DNA from: Zygophlyctis sp. KS116
Lineage: Eukaryota > Chytridiomycota
Direction: 5' to 3'
NCBI GenBank assembly: GCA_054661495.1
Contig: BAAFSQ010000082.1
Coordinates: 1 to 38,396 of the forward strand
Length of the DNA stretch: 38,396 nt
This document shows, in pieces, positions 1-10,457 of this stretch. The translations under genes were made by a program, and so were the position numbers. The notes under the pieces are model-generated. The model searched no databases, was not told where the DNA came from, and saw only the letters and a program-made list of their open reading frames with translations. Each line of letters starts with the position of its first letter. Within the stretch, counting starts at the first letter, position 1.

Positions 1-89
1 CCATCATATATCTCAAAAGGTATCCATGCATGCATCATATAATGTAGAATAAATTGTGAGGCGTATTTGATTCGTTCTTTTCCAATCAT
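1..89 (-). CDS. 5' end of an unidentified gene (partial)
   Basis: An open frame runs from an ATG at 89 to the window edge on the minus strand, beginning MIGKERIKYASQF and ending ...WIPFEIYDG. Its composition (mixed charged and aromatic residues) looks coding, but about 30 residues are too few to recognise. It starts only 7 nt after the stop of the next upstream gene (97-99), a spacing in keeping with the rest of the window. The frame is also open just upstream of the ATG, so it could instead be a later exon of the preceding gene, although I found no GT donor in a suitable phase to join them. Confidence 0.35.
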   Translation of the reverse strand, partial: MIGKERIKYASQFILHYMMHAWIPFEIYD

Positions 90-96
90 CCTCTTA

Positions 97-621
97 TCAT
101 AGGCTATGAAAAGCTTCTAATGAGTTAGCTTGCCAATCCTGAGAGATTTTCTTCGTATTCCGATTTATGTATTCAGTATATTCAATGTGTAAATCAACGG
201 CTGCTTTCGTATCAGTGCCGCTTTTCAACTCTAAAAACAGATCTCGTTTTGTATCAATGTCTTCCAAGTTCTCATTCAACGTATCTTGCGAATCATTTCG
301 GACTAAAGGTTCAGTTTTTTCGATAAATATTCCACTTTCTACATTTGCAATATTGGACAATGCTTCATTCCAAGACTGCTGTTAATTTACGGTATTTACC
401 ATTCTCATTCGCGATAAACTTTGCTGTAACTCAAGAGCTCTCAAGTTACGGCTAACATCCAGTTTCTTACGGGATTCAGAGATACCATTTAAAAAATCAA
501 CATCGCTCTGTATACTTTGCTGATATTTTTCCATTGAATCATTGATCAATTTAGCCTGTAGTTGTACCGCGCCCATTAAAGTTCTTAAGCGGAGATTTCC
601 AATTTCCAAGATCTTTGGCAT
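97..621 (-). CDS. Small coiled-coil protein, unidentified
   Basis: Two exons joined by a 21-nt (or 24-nt) intron whose donor follows the residues SRMRM give a protein of about 167 residues. The start is the ATG at 621 (MPKILEIGNLRLRTL). The first half is helical and rich in Leu, Gln and Ser with heptad-like spacing. The second half is acidic and contains segments such as NENLEDIDTKRDLFLELK. There is no signal peptide and no membrane span. I do not recognise the family. A small adaptor or ciliary coiled-coil subunit is possible, but nothing in the sequence decides it. The stop is TGA. Confidence 0.6.
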
Positions 622-702
622 CTTCAATTAATTGAACTCGGTTAAGTGTTCATCAAATTAAAAGAAAAAATTATTAGAATATCTTAATCTTAAAATCATC
701 AT

Positions 703-2184
703 TTATTCCTCGATTCCAGTATATAGCTTGAGAATAGATAAAGCGGTGAACAAGGGCTTCTGAACAGGTAATGATAAGGCACAATCAATCTCAGAATTTT
801 CAATAATAGTTGCGTTAGTATTGATTTGCCGAATCATTGAAAACTTTTTGGTGTTGTAATAGCTGGTTTGATTGATGCGTTCAGTACATTCTAGTCCATT
901 TGCTCCGCAGAACACACTTACATTACAGTAAACTCCAAAAACAGGAATTTGTGATGGAAGTGGTGAAAAAGACAACAATGGGTCTTGAGAGTCTGGTGTC
1001 ATCTGTAAATGTTCAAGTCCTTGGTACTGTGATATCCAAACTTTGCTTTTCCACATTTGCACTCTAAATTCTGACCAGCGTTCTGGAGGATAGTAACTTT
1101 CATCTCTGGGTGATATTGGAACAAACAAGCTTATTAAGCCCCAGGGGATAGCCATAGATAAAATCAACTGTACTAATCCAGCACGAGAAGAAAGTTGTGC
1201 TAAACGATATTCCAAAATTAATTGTTGACTAAGACCATTTTGATAACCATAATAGCTGAATTCAATTCCCGGAGGGTATGTTTCTATAAAAGTGACAGAT
1301 TTAATGCTTGAAGTGTGGTTATTTGCCAAATACATTACTGCAGAACCACCACCTCCCCAGCCGACAATATGCCACGGCTTGGGCTCATCCAGTGAGAGCA
1401 TGAGTCGATACAAATACTCATAGTTTGTAAATTGTCCATCAAATGGGTCCTCACTCCATCCAAAACCCAAAGGATCATGAACACAAACTCGACGATTTGT
1501 TCCATTTGACGAACTGAGAAAATATTGAAGACCATAAAAATCAACAATCCCATGAGCCGCAGAAGAAAAAATAAAGATTGTTGGGTGGGAAATATTTGAG
1601 TTACCGATACAATACACTTGAAGAGTTCCGTTTCGATTTGCACCATCAAATAAAGTAGAAACATTCCTACCAGGAGCTGGATAAGAAGCCGCAATTGCTG
1701 ATAAGATACTTCCAGTTGCTAACAGAGAAAAAATAAAAATGAATAGAATTTTGAGTAAGGATCCACAAACTGCCATCACTTTAGCTGAAGTTGTCTGTGT
1801 TCGATGTTCATCTGATACAGACCCATTTTTAAATCTTAACAGATAGTTAGCGGATATAATAATTGGGATGTATGTAACCAATACCCAACCAAATGAGGAC
1901 CATTCCTGACTGTATCCCAGACAGACTAATGAGATAAAAGAAGAACAGCCAATCCAAACAATTAAACAAAATTCGAGCCAGAATGAGCTTTTCGAAATAA
2001 AAGATTTTCTTAGAAGATGCAAAAGGTTGATTCCGGACATTGCAAAAGCTGCAGCAAACCAAGAAGCATGATATGTATTTTTCGTATTGAGGGACTGTCT
2101 GTTGAATGAAACGGAGTGGCCAATAACTCCAGCTATTCCAGAGAGTATAATTGCGATAGAAAGATATAAAAGAGCTTTCCTCAT
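703..2184 (-). CDS. Membrane-anchored alpha/beta-hydrolase-like protein lacking the nucleophile Ser
   Basis: A single exon of 493 residues. The ATG at 2184 (MRKALLYLSIAI) opens directly into a hydrophobic segment; the frame is open further upstream but has no other ATG. The first ~190 residues hold about five membrane spans. The rest resembles an AB-hydrolase-1 domain of the kind seen in fungal membrane hydrolases: RRVCVHDPLGFGWSEDP matches the strand and loop before the nucleophile elbow, followed by HIVGWGGGGSAVMYLA. In active members that elbow reads G-H-S-x-G; here it is G-W-G-G-G, so the catalytic Ser appears replaced by Gly. Several N-x-S/T sites lie in the hydrolase part, consistent with a lumenal or extracellular position. 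It may be a pseudoenzyme. Substrate unknown. Confidence 0.7.
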   Translation of the reverse strand: MRKALLYLSIAIILSGIAGVIGHSVSFNRQSLNTKNTYHASWFAAAFAMSGINLLHLLRKSFISKSSFWLEFCLIVWIGCSSFISLVCLGYSQEWSSFGWVLVTYIPIIISANYLLRFKNGSVSDEHRTQTTSAKVMAVCGSLLKILFIFIFSLLATGSILSAIAASYPAPGRNVSTLFDGANRNGTLQVYCIGNSNISHPTIFIFSSAAHGIVDFYGLQYFLSSSNGTNRRVCVHDPLGFGWSEDPFDGQFTNYEYLYRLMLSLDEPKPWHIVGWGGGGSAVMYLANNHTSSIKSVTFIETYPPGIEFSYYGYQNGLSQQLILEYRLAQLSSRAGLVQLILSMAIPWGLISLFVPISPRDESYYPPERWSEFRVQMWKSKVWISQYQGLEHLQMTPDSQDPLLSFSPLPSQIPVFGVYCNVSVFCGANGLECTERINQTSYYNTKKFSMIRQINTNATIIENSEIDCALSLPVQKPLFTALSILKLYTGIEE

Positions 2185-2366
2185 GCGTGAGCGGAAAACG
2201 TAATTAATGTGACGCCAACATGATAGTGAATCTATTATTGGGCAGAACAATCTTACTCTTCAATAAGATCACTGGAAGTTTACATTGATACGCGATAATT
2301 TATTGTGACTTTGACTTAACGTCATTATTAAAGGATAGTATTAAACGATATCTTCTTTAGCGTAAA
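2185..2366 (-). promoter_or_regulatory. Intergenic region upstream of the hydrolase-like gene
   Basis: About 180 nt between the PPT1 stop and the hydrolase ATG. It holds an ACGCG core (about 2290) and TAACGTCA (about 2317-2324). These two motif types also occur upstream of the carbonic anhydrase genes, though the second is one base off and the spacing differs. Function is inferred. Confidence 0.3.
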
Positions 2367-3364
2367 CTAGGATTGATTTACCATCCATACACTTTGATAT
2401 AGCTCGAATTCCTCATCATCTGCCAAATACTTATCAAGTAATTTATCTACTAGTATCCGAGTTAAATTAGTTAGGTGATTTCCTGGTTCGGACATCATGA
2501 TTAAACGTCCATTGTCATACAAGTATCTTAAACCAAGCCTATCTTTTGTATATAATAGATCTGATTCTTGAAAAGGAATGAGATTATTGTTTCTATCATA
2601 CATGGAAAACCACTATCATGATTAAGTATACGATCTTACAGCACTTTCTTTCGGCTGAACCATTGTATCATTCTGAAACTGAATCAAAATCATGTTCCTC
2701 AGTTTTTTAATTTGATTACGATAAGCATGATTATAATCATCAATTTCGGTATTAATATCGGTTAGGAATTTGTTTCTCGTATAATAAGAATCCTTTGAAG
2801 CATCTCTAAAATACTGAGCTTGAATCACATTATTTTGAGCCCAATAAGAATAAACACTGGTTTTAATAATCCTTTGAATAAAACTACACAGGGGATTCCC
2901 ATTTCCACAATTGGGGACTTGCGATACACCACCATGAGGTGATCCAAATGTTATCAAATTGTTTATGGGAGGACCATCAATACAAATTTGTACATAAGCT
3001 CTTAAAAACAATCCTCCCTTGAATCAATATCAATAATTCTTACTTGAGAAACTCCAATTGCATTAAATCCATCGTTTAGGCTCTCGTCCCGTTTTATGTC
3101 CTCACAAACCTGTGCAACTTGATCAAGAATTTTCCCCAAAAATCCAGATTTGACATCCTTGTCTGTGGTTTCTCCAGTTTGAATCGACTTTATATATATC
3201 CCTTGCATTCTTTCCTTTAGAGTAGTCATGAGATGCCCAAGTGATTTTGGGTCGCAACAGCTGTCTCCCATTCCATGCCATATGACTATAGGTCTGTAAG
3301 CAGTAGTGAATTGCACGAAACAATAAAAGGTTAAGAAAGTAAATAACAACTCTTTCAGACCCAT
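2367..3364 (-). CDS. PPT1: Palmitoyl-protein thioesterase 1
   Basis: A lysosomal or secreted thioesterase that removes fatty acyl groups from cysteines of proteins. Three exons with introns of 26 and 27 nt give about 314 residues (human PPT1 has 306). There is an N-terminal signal peptide (MGLKELLFTFLTFYCFVQFTTA), then the family hallmark VIWHGMGDSCCDPKS. The nucleophile elbow GVSQGG is completed only by removing the first intron. The remaining triad members are the Asp of QNDTMV and the His of GNHL, and the family-typical TKDRLGL is present. Joining exons 2 and 3 after KESA gives WFSMYD, matching the family. The last bases could alternatively hide a further 27-nt intron (GTAAATC...TAAAG), which would change the final few residues. 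Confidence 0.93.
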
Positions 3365-3483
3365 GTAAAATTTAACTGCTTTTGTTGCTTTTTAGACGGA
3401 GAAACAAAGAAAATTTTCTTGATCCGAAAAGTCTAAAAACAGATAACGGCCCAACTCGCGTCACCTGATTTAAATCATTTGAT
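3365..3483. promoter_or_regulatory. Bidirectional promoter region PPT1 / CTL-like gene
   Basis: 119 nt between two divergent start codons. It contains CTCGCGTCACC, whose reverse complement GGTGACGCGAG combines a TGACG half-site with an ACGCG core. I see no TATA box of confidence. Confidence 0.35.
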
Positions 3484-4870
3484 ATGGAACAACAAGAATT
3501 ACTCTCGGACTCATCAGATTCTATTGAATCTCCTCAATCTATGAATGCTTCCTCTTCAGACTCTCTAAAACTTCCCAGGCAAAGGAATATTTGGCAGGAT
3601 TGGCCTTGGATTCTTATCACAGTTGCAGCATACTTTTCCTTTTGGTTTATTTCTTATCCAACACAGATCCCAGATACCCCACAGATCCCAAAGCTAAATG
3701 GTATTCTAATGTATTCTAATCTTACTAGAAATTGTAATTATTTCTTCTGCAATAACGGTTGGATTGGGAGGAATTTGGTTTTATTTCATGCTGAGATATG
3801 CAAAAGTAATTCTATGATTGCTAAATTTTAGATCTTATTAATCATCTCTATTGCTGTTTTGCCTCTAATCTTATCAGTCTTAATCGGTGTAGTATTTACA
3901 ATCCCAAATCCAGTGGTAGATGCTTCAATTGTTGTGGCGCTCTTAATTATGATGGCGGCCGGATTTATTGGAATAATATTATCTAAAAGACAATCACTAT
4001 CTATTACAATCCAACTACTTGAATTCTCTTGTGATATTATTAGGAATAATCCGATGATTTGGGTGATTGCGATTGGAATAATGACTATTCATGGGATCTT
4101 TAGTATTGCTTGGATATCTCTCTTTGGAGCAATATTTGGAGACTTAAAAAATCATGGAATATCGCCAGTAATGTATTATGTATTCATTTATTTCTTATCG
4201 AGCTCCATACTGGCAAATATTGAAAAAGTTTTCATATCAGGGGTAGTTGGAGATTGGTATTTTGATAGAAAGGACAAATCAGTCATAAAACATTTGAAGT
4301 ATGCTCTTTCCTACTCTTTTGGATCAGTTTGCTTTGCTTCTTTCATTCAAGGATTGCTTGGTACGATGAAGTTTTCATTAAGAATTTTATCAAGGGTAAA
4401 ATTAAGTTTACTGAATGTAGATAACAGCAAATAGATTTGAATGTATTACATGTATATTAGCGGCAGGATTGTCTATTCTAGAAGAATGGACTCCATTTGC
4501 ATTGACTAAAGTTGGAATTTCTGGGGACGATTTATGGACTTCTGCAAAAAAATGTACTCTTCTTTTCCGTAGAAATCTTATTTTGGGACTATTATCCTCA
4601 AGCTTATCAAGGATCTTGGTGTTTTCCAGTATATTGGGAATTTGTTGCTGCTCTGGTATTGCAGTTGGATATATCTCATCTTTCTCAATGCACAATTATC
4701 TGTCAGTTGCGATGGGTGGTATTGCAGCTATTATTCCATTTTATATGCTTAGACTTGCCGGTCAAATCATAACTCATACAATGGATTGTACCTTTATTTG
4801 CTATCTATTGGATATGGATTCGAATACATGCCATTGTTCAGTTGCTCATAGGCTTTTCGCTCAAACTTAG
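3484..4870 (+). CDS. Choline-transporter-like (CTL/PNS1) membrane protein
   Basis: Four exons with introns of 28, 26 and 25 nt give about 435 residues. A Ser/Asp-rich cytosolic N-terminus (about 45 residues) is followed by many hydrophobic spans. The signature region VVGDWYF...LKYALSYSFGSVCFASFIQGLL corresponds to the CTL family block that in fungal PNS1 proteins reads roughly G-T-W-Y-Y...S-F-G-S. The family (Pfam Choline_transpo) transports choline or related solutes at the plasma or organelle membrane; the substrate of fungal members is unsettled. At about 435 residues it is shorter than most members, mainly in loops. It converges on the five-domain carbonic anhydrase gene with only 25 nt between the stop codons. 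Confidence 0.8.
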
Positions 4871-4895
4871 TAGAATATTAAGCTATAGTCCTTTA

Positions 4896-7800
4896 TTAAG
4901 AAGCAAAATAATCAGATTTTCTGGCGGAAATCCAATCATAATTGGCCGTGTATCTTAAAGGTTGAGTATCCCTTGCACTAAATTCATATAATTCCATAAA
5001 CTCCTTCCAATGATCAGCGGAAACAGTCAGTATAGGTTCTTCTGCAACAAGCCATTTTACTCCTTCCGTACAGGGAGGTGTAGTAAGTGATCCGGTATAT
5101 TTGAAAAATGTTTTTGCTTCTTTGAGCTTCGCTACAACTTCGGCAAATGGTGGAGTAAAAGGAGCACTTTCACCTTTCTTCAAAAGTTTACCCTTTTCAA
5201 GCATTTCAAAAATGAAAGGTGAAGAAGATAGACCCAACTGTACAAAACCGCCAACAACTGCCAATTTTGATCCTTGGTTATGTACAAAATGAATTTCCAT
5301 AGGGTATTCCACACCATCTATTCGATGTTCAGATGGAACATGGAAATGGAATTGCAATAAATTATAAATACCATCCGGACGAGTAAATGTTCCACTACCT
5401 GCCACACTAGGGGACCATTTAAGTGTTTCACCCATGTTTTTCAAAGTACCTGCTGCTTTCGCTTCGACTGGATATTGTAAACCTGGATATTTACGTGCTG
5501 AATTATCTAAAACCAATCCAATTGCTTTTGAGTCAGCACTATGTGGTTCAAAACTAATGGGAGTTTGTATATTTCCACCACAAGCAGGATGGGATAACTG
5601 CCAATAAGCTGAACCATCGAATCCATTATATTCTGAGTGTTCTGGAACTTCATCTCCTGAAAGCGGATTTAAAAACTCAGGTGCGCTTCTAGCTGCAACC
5701 CAATCCAAATCAGCTTCATATCTTAATGGCTTAGTATCTCTGGCATTAAATCCAAACTTTTGCTGGAACTGAAGTACATGTTGATAAGAGATGTTGAATA
5801 TCGGCTCCGCTGAAACAAGCCATTGAACTCCCTCAGTACACGGTGGAGTTGTCAACGATCCTGTATATTTGTAAAACTCGTGACTTTCTTTAAAACGCTT
5901 CACGATTTCAGTGTAGTCTGGTGAAAATGTAGCATATTGTTCGTATGAGAGGCCCATACCTATTGTGAACATTTGTTCGATAAGAGGAGAAGATGACTCG
6001 GCCAGCTGAACAAACCCACCTAGCACTGCAATTGAATCTCCTAGCAAATGAACGAAGTGCATCTCTCCAACAAAGTCTCTCCCTTCCACCCTATGCTCAG
6101 ATGGTAAATGAATATGCCACTGGGCTAGAGAGTACTGACCTTCTTTGCGAATATATGTTCCAGCTTTAGTATCCACCGGCGAGAATTTCCATGTATCGCC
6201 GACATTTTTAAGCTTTCCAGTGATGTTTGGGTATGATATAAGAGGAAGAGCTCCACCATTATGTAAAAGTCCGTGAATTTTACCGAAATCTGAGGATTCC
6301 GGTTCAAAATCAATTGGAGTCTGTAGATTTGCATCACAAAGAGGATAAGATATGCCCCAATATTCAGGCCCCTTTATTCCATTATAATCCCATTCATGAG
6401 AAGCTTCAGAAGATACGGGAGGATTGAAGAAAGTAGGAGCATGACGGCTCTCCACCCAATTCTCATTTGCAAGATAACGTAAAGGTTTCGTATCACGAGC
6501 ATTACCTCCGGTAAGAGCCATCAATGCAATAAAGTCTTCAGCAGATATTTTGAATAACGGTTCTTCTGCGACTAGCCATTTGACTCCCTCAGTACATGGA
6601 GGAGTAGTTAAAGATCCGATGTATTTGTAAAACGTCGGTACTTCTTTAAGTTCAAGAACGAATTCATCATAATTTGGTAAAAATGGATGATGGCCATGAA
6701 CGGGAATATCCACAGCATGACTAACTAGTTCAGCTATAAATTCAGAGGAGAATTCAGCCAATTCGACAAAAGCACCTATAACTGCAAGGTGATTCCCCAG
6801 TTTATGAACAAAATGAACTTCTGCAACGAATTCTCTTCCTTCGACTCTATGTTCAGAAGGAGTATGAATATGCCACTGAAGCAAATTGAAGGCTCCTTCA
6901 GGGCGAATATATTTTCCAGTTACTTTGTTAGGAACAAACTTAATCACATCCCCTAAATGCTTTAGTTCCCCAGAAGTATTAGGATATATCAGCCTAGGCA
7001 ATGCACCATGGTTCTCCAAAACTCCATGAATTTCTTCCATTTCACGAGATTCAACTAATCATTAACAAGTTGTATATATTACAGTTTATCGGAGTTTGAT
7101 ACATTCCATTACATTGAGGAGCAGTAAGTCCCCAAAAGAGAGGACCTTCAAATCCTTCATAAAAAACTTCGTGTGATTGCTCTGCTGAGTGTTGCTCCTT
7201 ATGATGATCAACGTGAGGATTGAAAATTTCTAGTCCTTTTCTTTGAGAAACCCAGTCATAATCTGCATTATTTTTCAGAGGAAGGGTATCACGTGCATTA
7301 AAACCAATTCTTTCCAAAAACATTTTTATGTGTTCTGGAGAAATAGTAAAAATAGGTTCTTCGGCAATTAGCCACTTAACACCTTCGGTACAAGGAGGTG
7401 TTGTCAATGATCCAACGTATTTAAAATATTTAGGACTTTCTTTGAATTTTTTTACAACTTCGTCGTATATTGGATGAAAGTGCACATGGTCACCTTTCGT
7501 CATATTCAGACCAACTTCAAGAGCTTGAGCTAAGAATTCATCTGTCTTATCCGCAATCTGGACAAAGCCTCCTAAAACAGCCAATGAGTTATCAAGCTTA
7601 TGGACAAAATGAATTTCTCCGGGAAAGTCTCTTCCCTCTACTCTATGTTCTGAAGGTAAATGAATATGCCACTGAATCAACTGATGAATACCGTCAGTTC
7701 GATATAACAAGCCTTGGTCTGCAGCAGTTGTATTGACTACAAACTTTATGGTGTCACCAATATGCTTTAGTTCACCTTCAGCATTTGGATAAAAAATGTG

Positions 7801-9243
7801 CGGCAAAAGGCCTTTATTCTCGACAAGGCCACCAATCGCTTTAAAATCTGCCGATTCTGGCTCTATATCAATTGGAGTTTGACGATTTCCGGCACATGCA
7901 GGATAATTAATTGACCATCTTTCCGGCCCATATAATCCATTATATTCCCAATCAGTTGATACATTGTAGCCCACACCTAAAGGTGGATTGTAGAACTCTT
8001 GTCCTTTTCGATGTTGGGTCCAGTTTACATCTTCCGCAAAATGTAGAGGCTGAGTTTCTCGGGAATTAAATCCCCACTTCTCCATCATATGTTTGGCATC
8101 ATCCGGTGAAACTGTATAGATTGGCTCTGAAGCAATTAGCCAACGAACGCCTTCCTAAAAGTGAATATTAACAAACGTACAGTACATGGCGGGGTAGTTA
8201 AGGACCCGACATAACGATAAAATTTGGGGGATGATTTCAAGGCACCAATTGTTTCTGTATAATTGGGAGTAAACGAAGCATATTGACCGTAATTTAAAGG
8301 AGCCATTGCCTTGATCATATTACTCAGGATCGAGCTAGTAACATTTCCTATTTCAATAAATCCTCCAATAACAGCCAATTCTTTTCCTAGCTGATGAACG
8401 ACTACAATTAATATAAATGAAAAAAGTACAATGAATCTCAGCGACATAATCTCGTCCTTCAACTCGATGCTCAGATGGTGTATGAATATGCCATTGAATC
8501 ATATTATACTGTCCATCATTATGGGTATAAGTAGCATCTAATTTGCTGGGGAAGAACTTCACAACATCTCCAACATGTTTAAGTTTACCGGCAGAGTTAG
8601 GGTATGATATTTGAGGTAAAAAGCCATTATTATTAAGGACTCCGTGAATTTCTTCTGAAAAATGAGAACCCTCTTCAGGCATAACTTAAAATTATTAAAT
8701 AGAAAGCATACTGTCTATTGGAGTTTGGTATTTTCCTTTACATTGCGGGAAACTTATTCCCCAACGTTGAGGACCTTCAATCCCTTCATATCCCCATGGT
8801 TGACCATGTTTACAATAAGGAGATTGCAAGAAAATTTGCAATAGCTTACTGTTGATCCAAGCTCTTTTTGCAACTTTTCCGGCTGATTTAGATGTATTAT
8901 ATGTTTTAGCAGCGGCAATCGCATCTTCTGCCAGCTTGCTTGAGGAAAATACATTTTCATCTATTGGTGTTATTAATAATTTTAATACATAAACGAAGTG
9001 CATATGATTTATGAGCTGGACACTCTTGGGCAAATTGGGAAGAATTCGATAATTTCAACTGATCCAAAAAGTCTCCTAATTGTGAATTTGGAATAAATTA
9101 CTTGCTTCATGCATTACGCGTTGATATCTCCATACTCGGCGTGCTACGACTTTAGCTTCATATTCAGTTGAATTAGTTCGATTTTGAGCTGCAGCGGTAG
9201 CTATTAGCAATCCAAGAATATAGATTGCCTTTGAGAGCAACAT
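4896..9243 (-). CDS. Secreted five-domain alpha-carbonic anhydrase
   Basis: CO2 + H2O to bicarbonate + H+. Seven exons (introns 26, 34, 27, 28, 26, 28 nt) give 1392 residues. A signal peptide (MLLSKAIYILGLLIATAAA) and a ~120-residue unique helical N-terminus precede five full alpha-CA domains. Approximate starts on the DNA are 8800, 7960, 7170, 6400 and 5640. Every domain keeps the three zinc His (WHIH or FHFH, then EIHFVH or a variant), PSEHR, and SLTTPPCTEGV with the gatekeeper Thr. The Cys pair (before xTPI and in TTPPC) fits a secreted disulfide-bonded enzyme. The usual proton-shuttle position (GH...) is GD or GE in every domain. Domain 1 keeps three introns, domain 3 keeps one, and domains 2, 4 and 5 have none. 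It is the last of four tandem carbonic anhydrase genes. Substrate class is clear; the biological role is not. Confidence 0.93.
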
Positions 9244-9392
9244 AATTTATTGTACGCGAGTAAATCAACGCGTAAATGGGCGCGTTCAATGTGACGTAAT
9301 TGATCCTTGTTTACTTTTACTTAAAGGTAATCATCCACCTCTCAAATGAACTGCAACAAACTTTGGGAAGAAAAGATCATTTATTTCAAGAC
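9244..9392 (-). promoter_or_regulatory. Promoter of the five-domain carbonic anhydrase gene
   Basis: 149 nt between this gene's ATG and the stop of its upstream paralogue. It holds TGACGTAAT (9292-9300) followed by TGATCC (9301-9306), plus three ACGCG/GCGCG cores (about 9254-9258, 9268-9273, 9279-9284) between that element and the ATG. The 19-mer GTGACGTAATTGATCCTTG at 9291-9309 is identical to one upstream of another carbonic anhydrase gene (11478-11496). TGACGT is the ATF/CREB-type bZIP half-site and ACGCGT is the MCB box bound by Mbp1-type factors; binding here is inferred. Confidence 0.55.
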
Positions 9393-10337
9393 TTAAGACA
9401 TGTAATAATCTGATTTTCGATTAATAGCCCAGTTAGGATCAGCTGGCATATACAGTGGCATGGTATTTCTGTAATTTGCAATAAGCTTCGATTTTAAGAT
9501 ATTAAAGTCAGCTACAGAGATTGTCAATAATGCATCGTCTGGAGATAAAACATGCCACTTAACGCCTTCCTATCTAATCAAACTTGTTAATATTACAGTG
9601 CATGGGGGTGTCGTAAGAGATCCGGTATAACGATATATTTTTTTGGCCTTTTTAAATAAGGGTTGGATTTCCGAATAGTCTGGTTTATAGCTAACATATG
9701 CCTCATGAGCAAGATTTTTTCCAGCCTTATATTAGGTAATCATATTTTTACATTAATCAACTGAGCAACAAATGGTGAAGAGACAGAGCCAACTTGGATC
9801 ATGATTCCAATAACAGCCAAAGCAGTTGCATTTCTTTTTTGGTGAACAACTATTACTAAGATCAAAAATACTATTACAGTGAATCTCGGCAGCATATGCT
9901 ACTTTATGAATTCGATGTTCAGATAAGGAATGGATATGGAACTGAATCATATTGTAAACTCCATCTGGGCGAGTAAAAATGCCATCGTTTCCAGCAGACC
10001 CTGGAATATATTTCCAGGTATCGACAATATTTTTCAATTTACCTCCAGTAGTTGCGTTATAATTTGTTTCTGGCTTTGTTCCGGCAGCATTATCAAAGAT
10101 TCCACTGATATTTGTTGCGAATGCAGCTTCCTCTGGATCGACTATGAACAATTATATTTCAAAGAAAATACTATTGATGGGGGACTGATATAATCCTTGG
10201 CACACACCTTCCTGTTCAAATCCCCATCGGGCCGGTCCAGGCAATCCTAGATAATTAAGTTATATCTATTTACCATTGTAAAGATCATCGGCAGAAACAT
10301 AAGTAAAAAGAAAAAGAGCAAAAGATAAGGAGAACAT
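9393..10337 (-). CDS. Secreted single-domain alpha-carbonic anhydrase
   Basis: Six exons (introns 27, 30, 28, 26, 27 nt) give 268 residues. Signal peptide MFSLSFALFLFTYVSA, then DDLYNG, GPARWGF, CQGLYQSPIN, the zinc ligands in QFHIH and EIHFVH, and SLTTPPCTEGVKWHV. It differs from its paralogues in reading HSLSEHR where the others have PSEHR, and VDTWKY where most have GD or GE. The pairwise active-site Glu of SEH is retained. The C-terminus NRKSDYYMS matches the ends of its paralogues. Likely a secreted enzyme and the most divergent of the single-domain copies; whether the Pro-to-Leu change affects activity cannot be told from sequence. Confidence 0.9.
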
Positions 10338-10457
10338 TATAAAACTGACTACTCTAACCGCGACGCGAATAAGAAGCGCGTTGAGATGACGTAACAGATC
10401 CCCAAATTCAAGTCTCAAAGAGAAATTAAAATTTTAGTAAAAGAATTTACTTCGAAT
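10338..10457 (-). promoter_or_regulatory. Promoter of a single-domain carbonic anhydrase gene
   Basis: 120 nt holding TGACGTAAC (10387-10395) followed by GATCC (10397-10401), with CGCGACGCG (10359-10367) and GCGCG (10376-10380) nearer the ATG. The order and spacing (TGACGTAA about 50 nt from the ATG, ACGCG-type cores between) match the five-domain gene. Confidence 0.5.

Noticed and set aside
7470-7736. Plus-strand open frame inside the five-domain carbonic anhydrase gene
   Set aside because: Antisense to strongly conserved carbonic anhydrase domain 2; no independent support.
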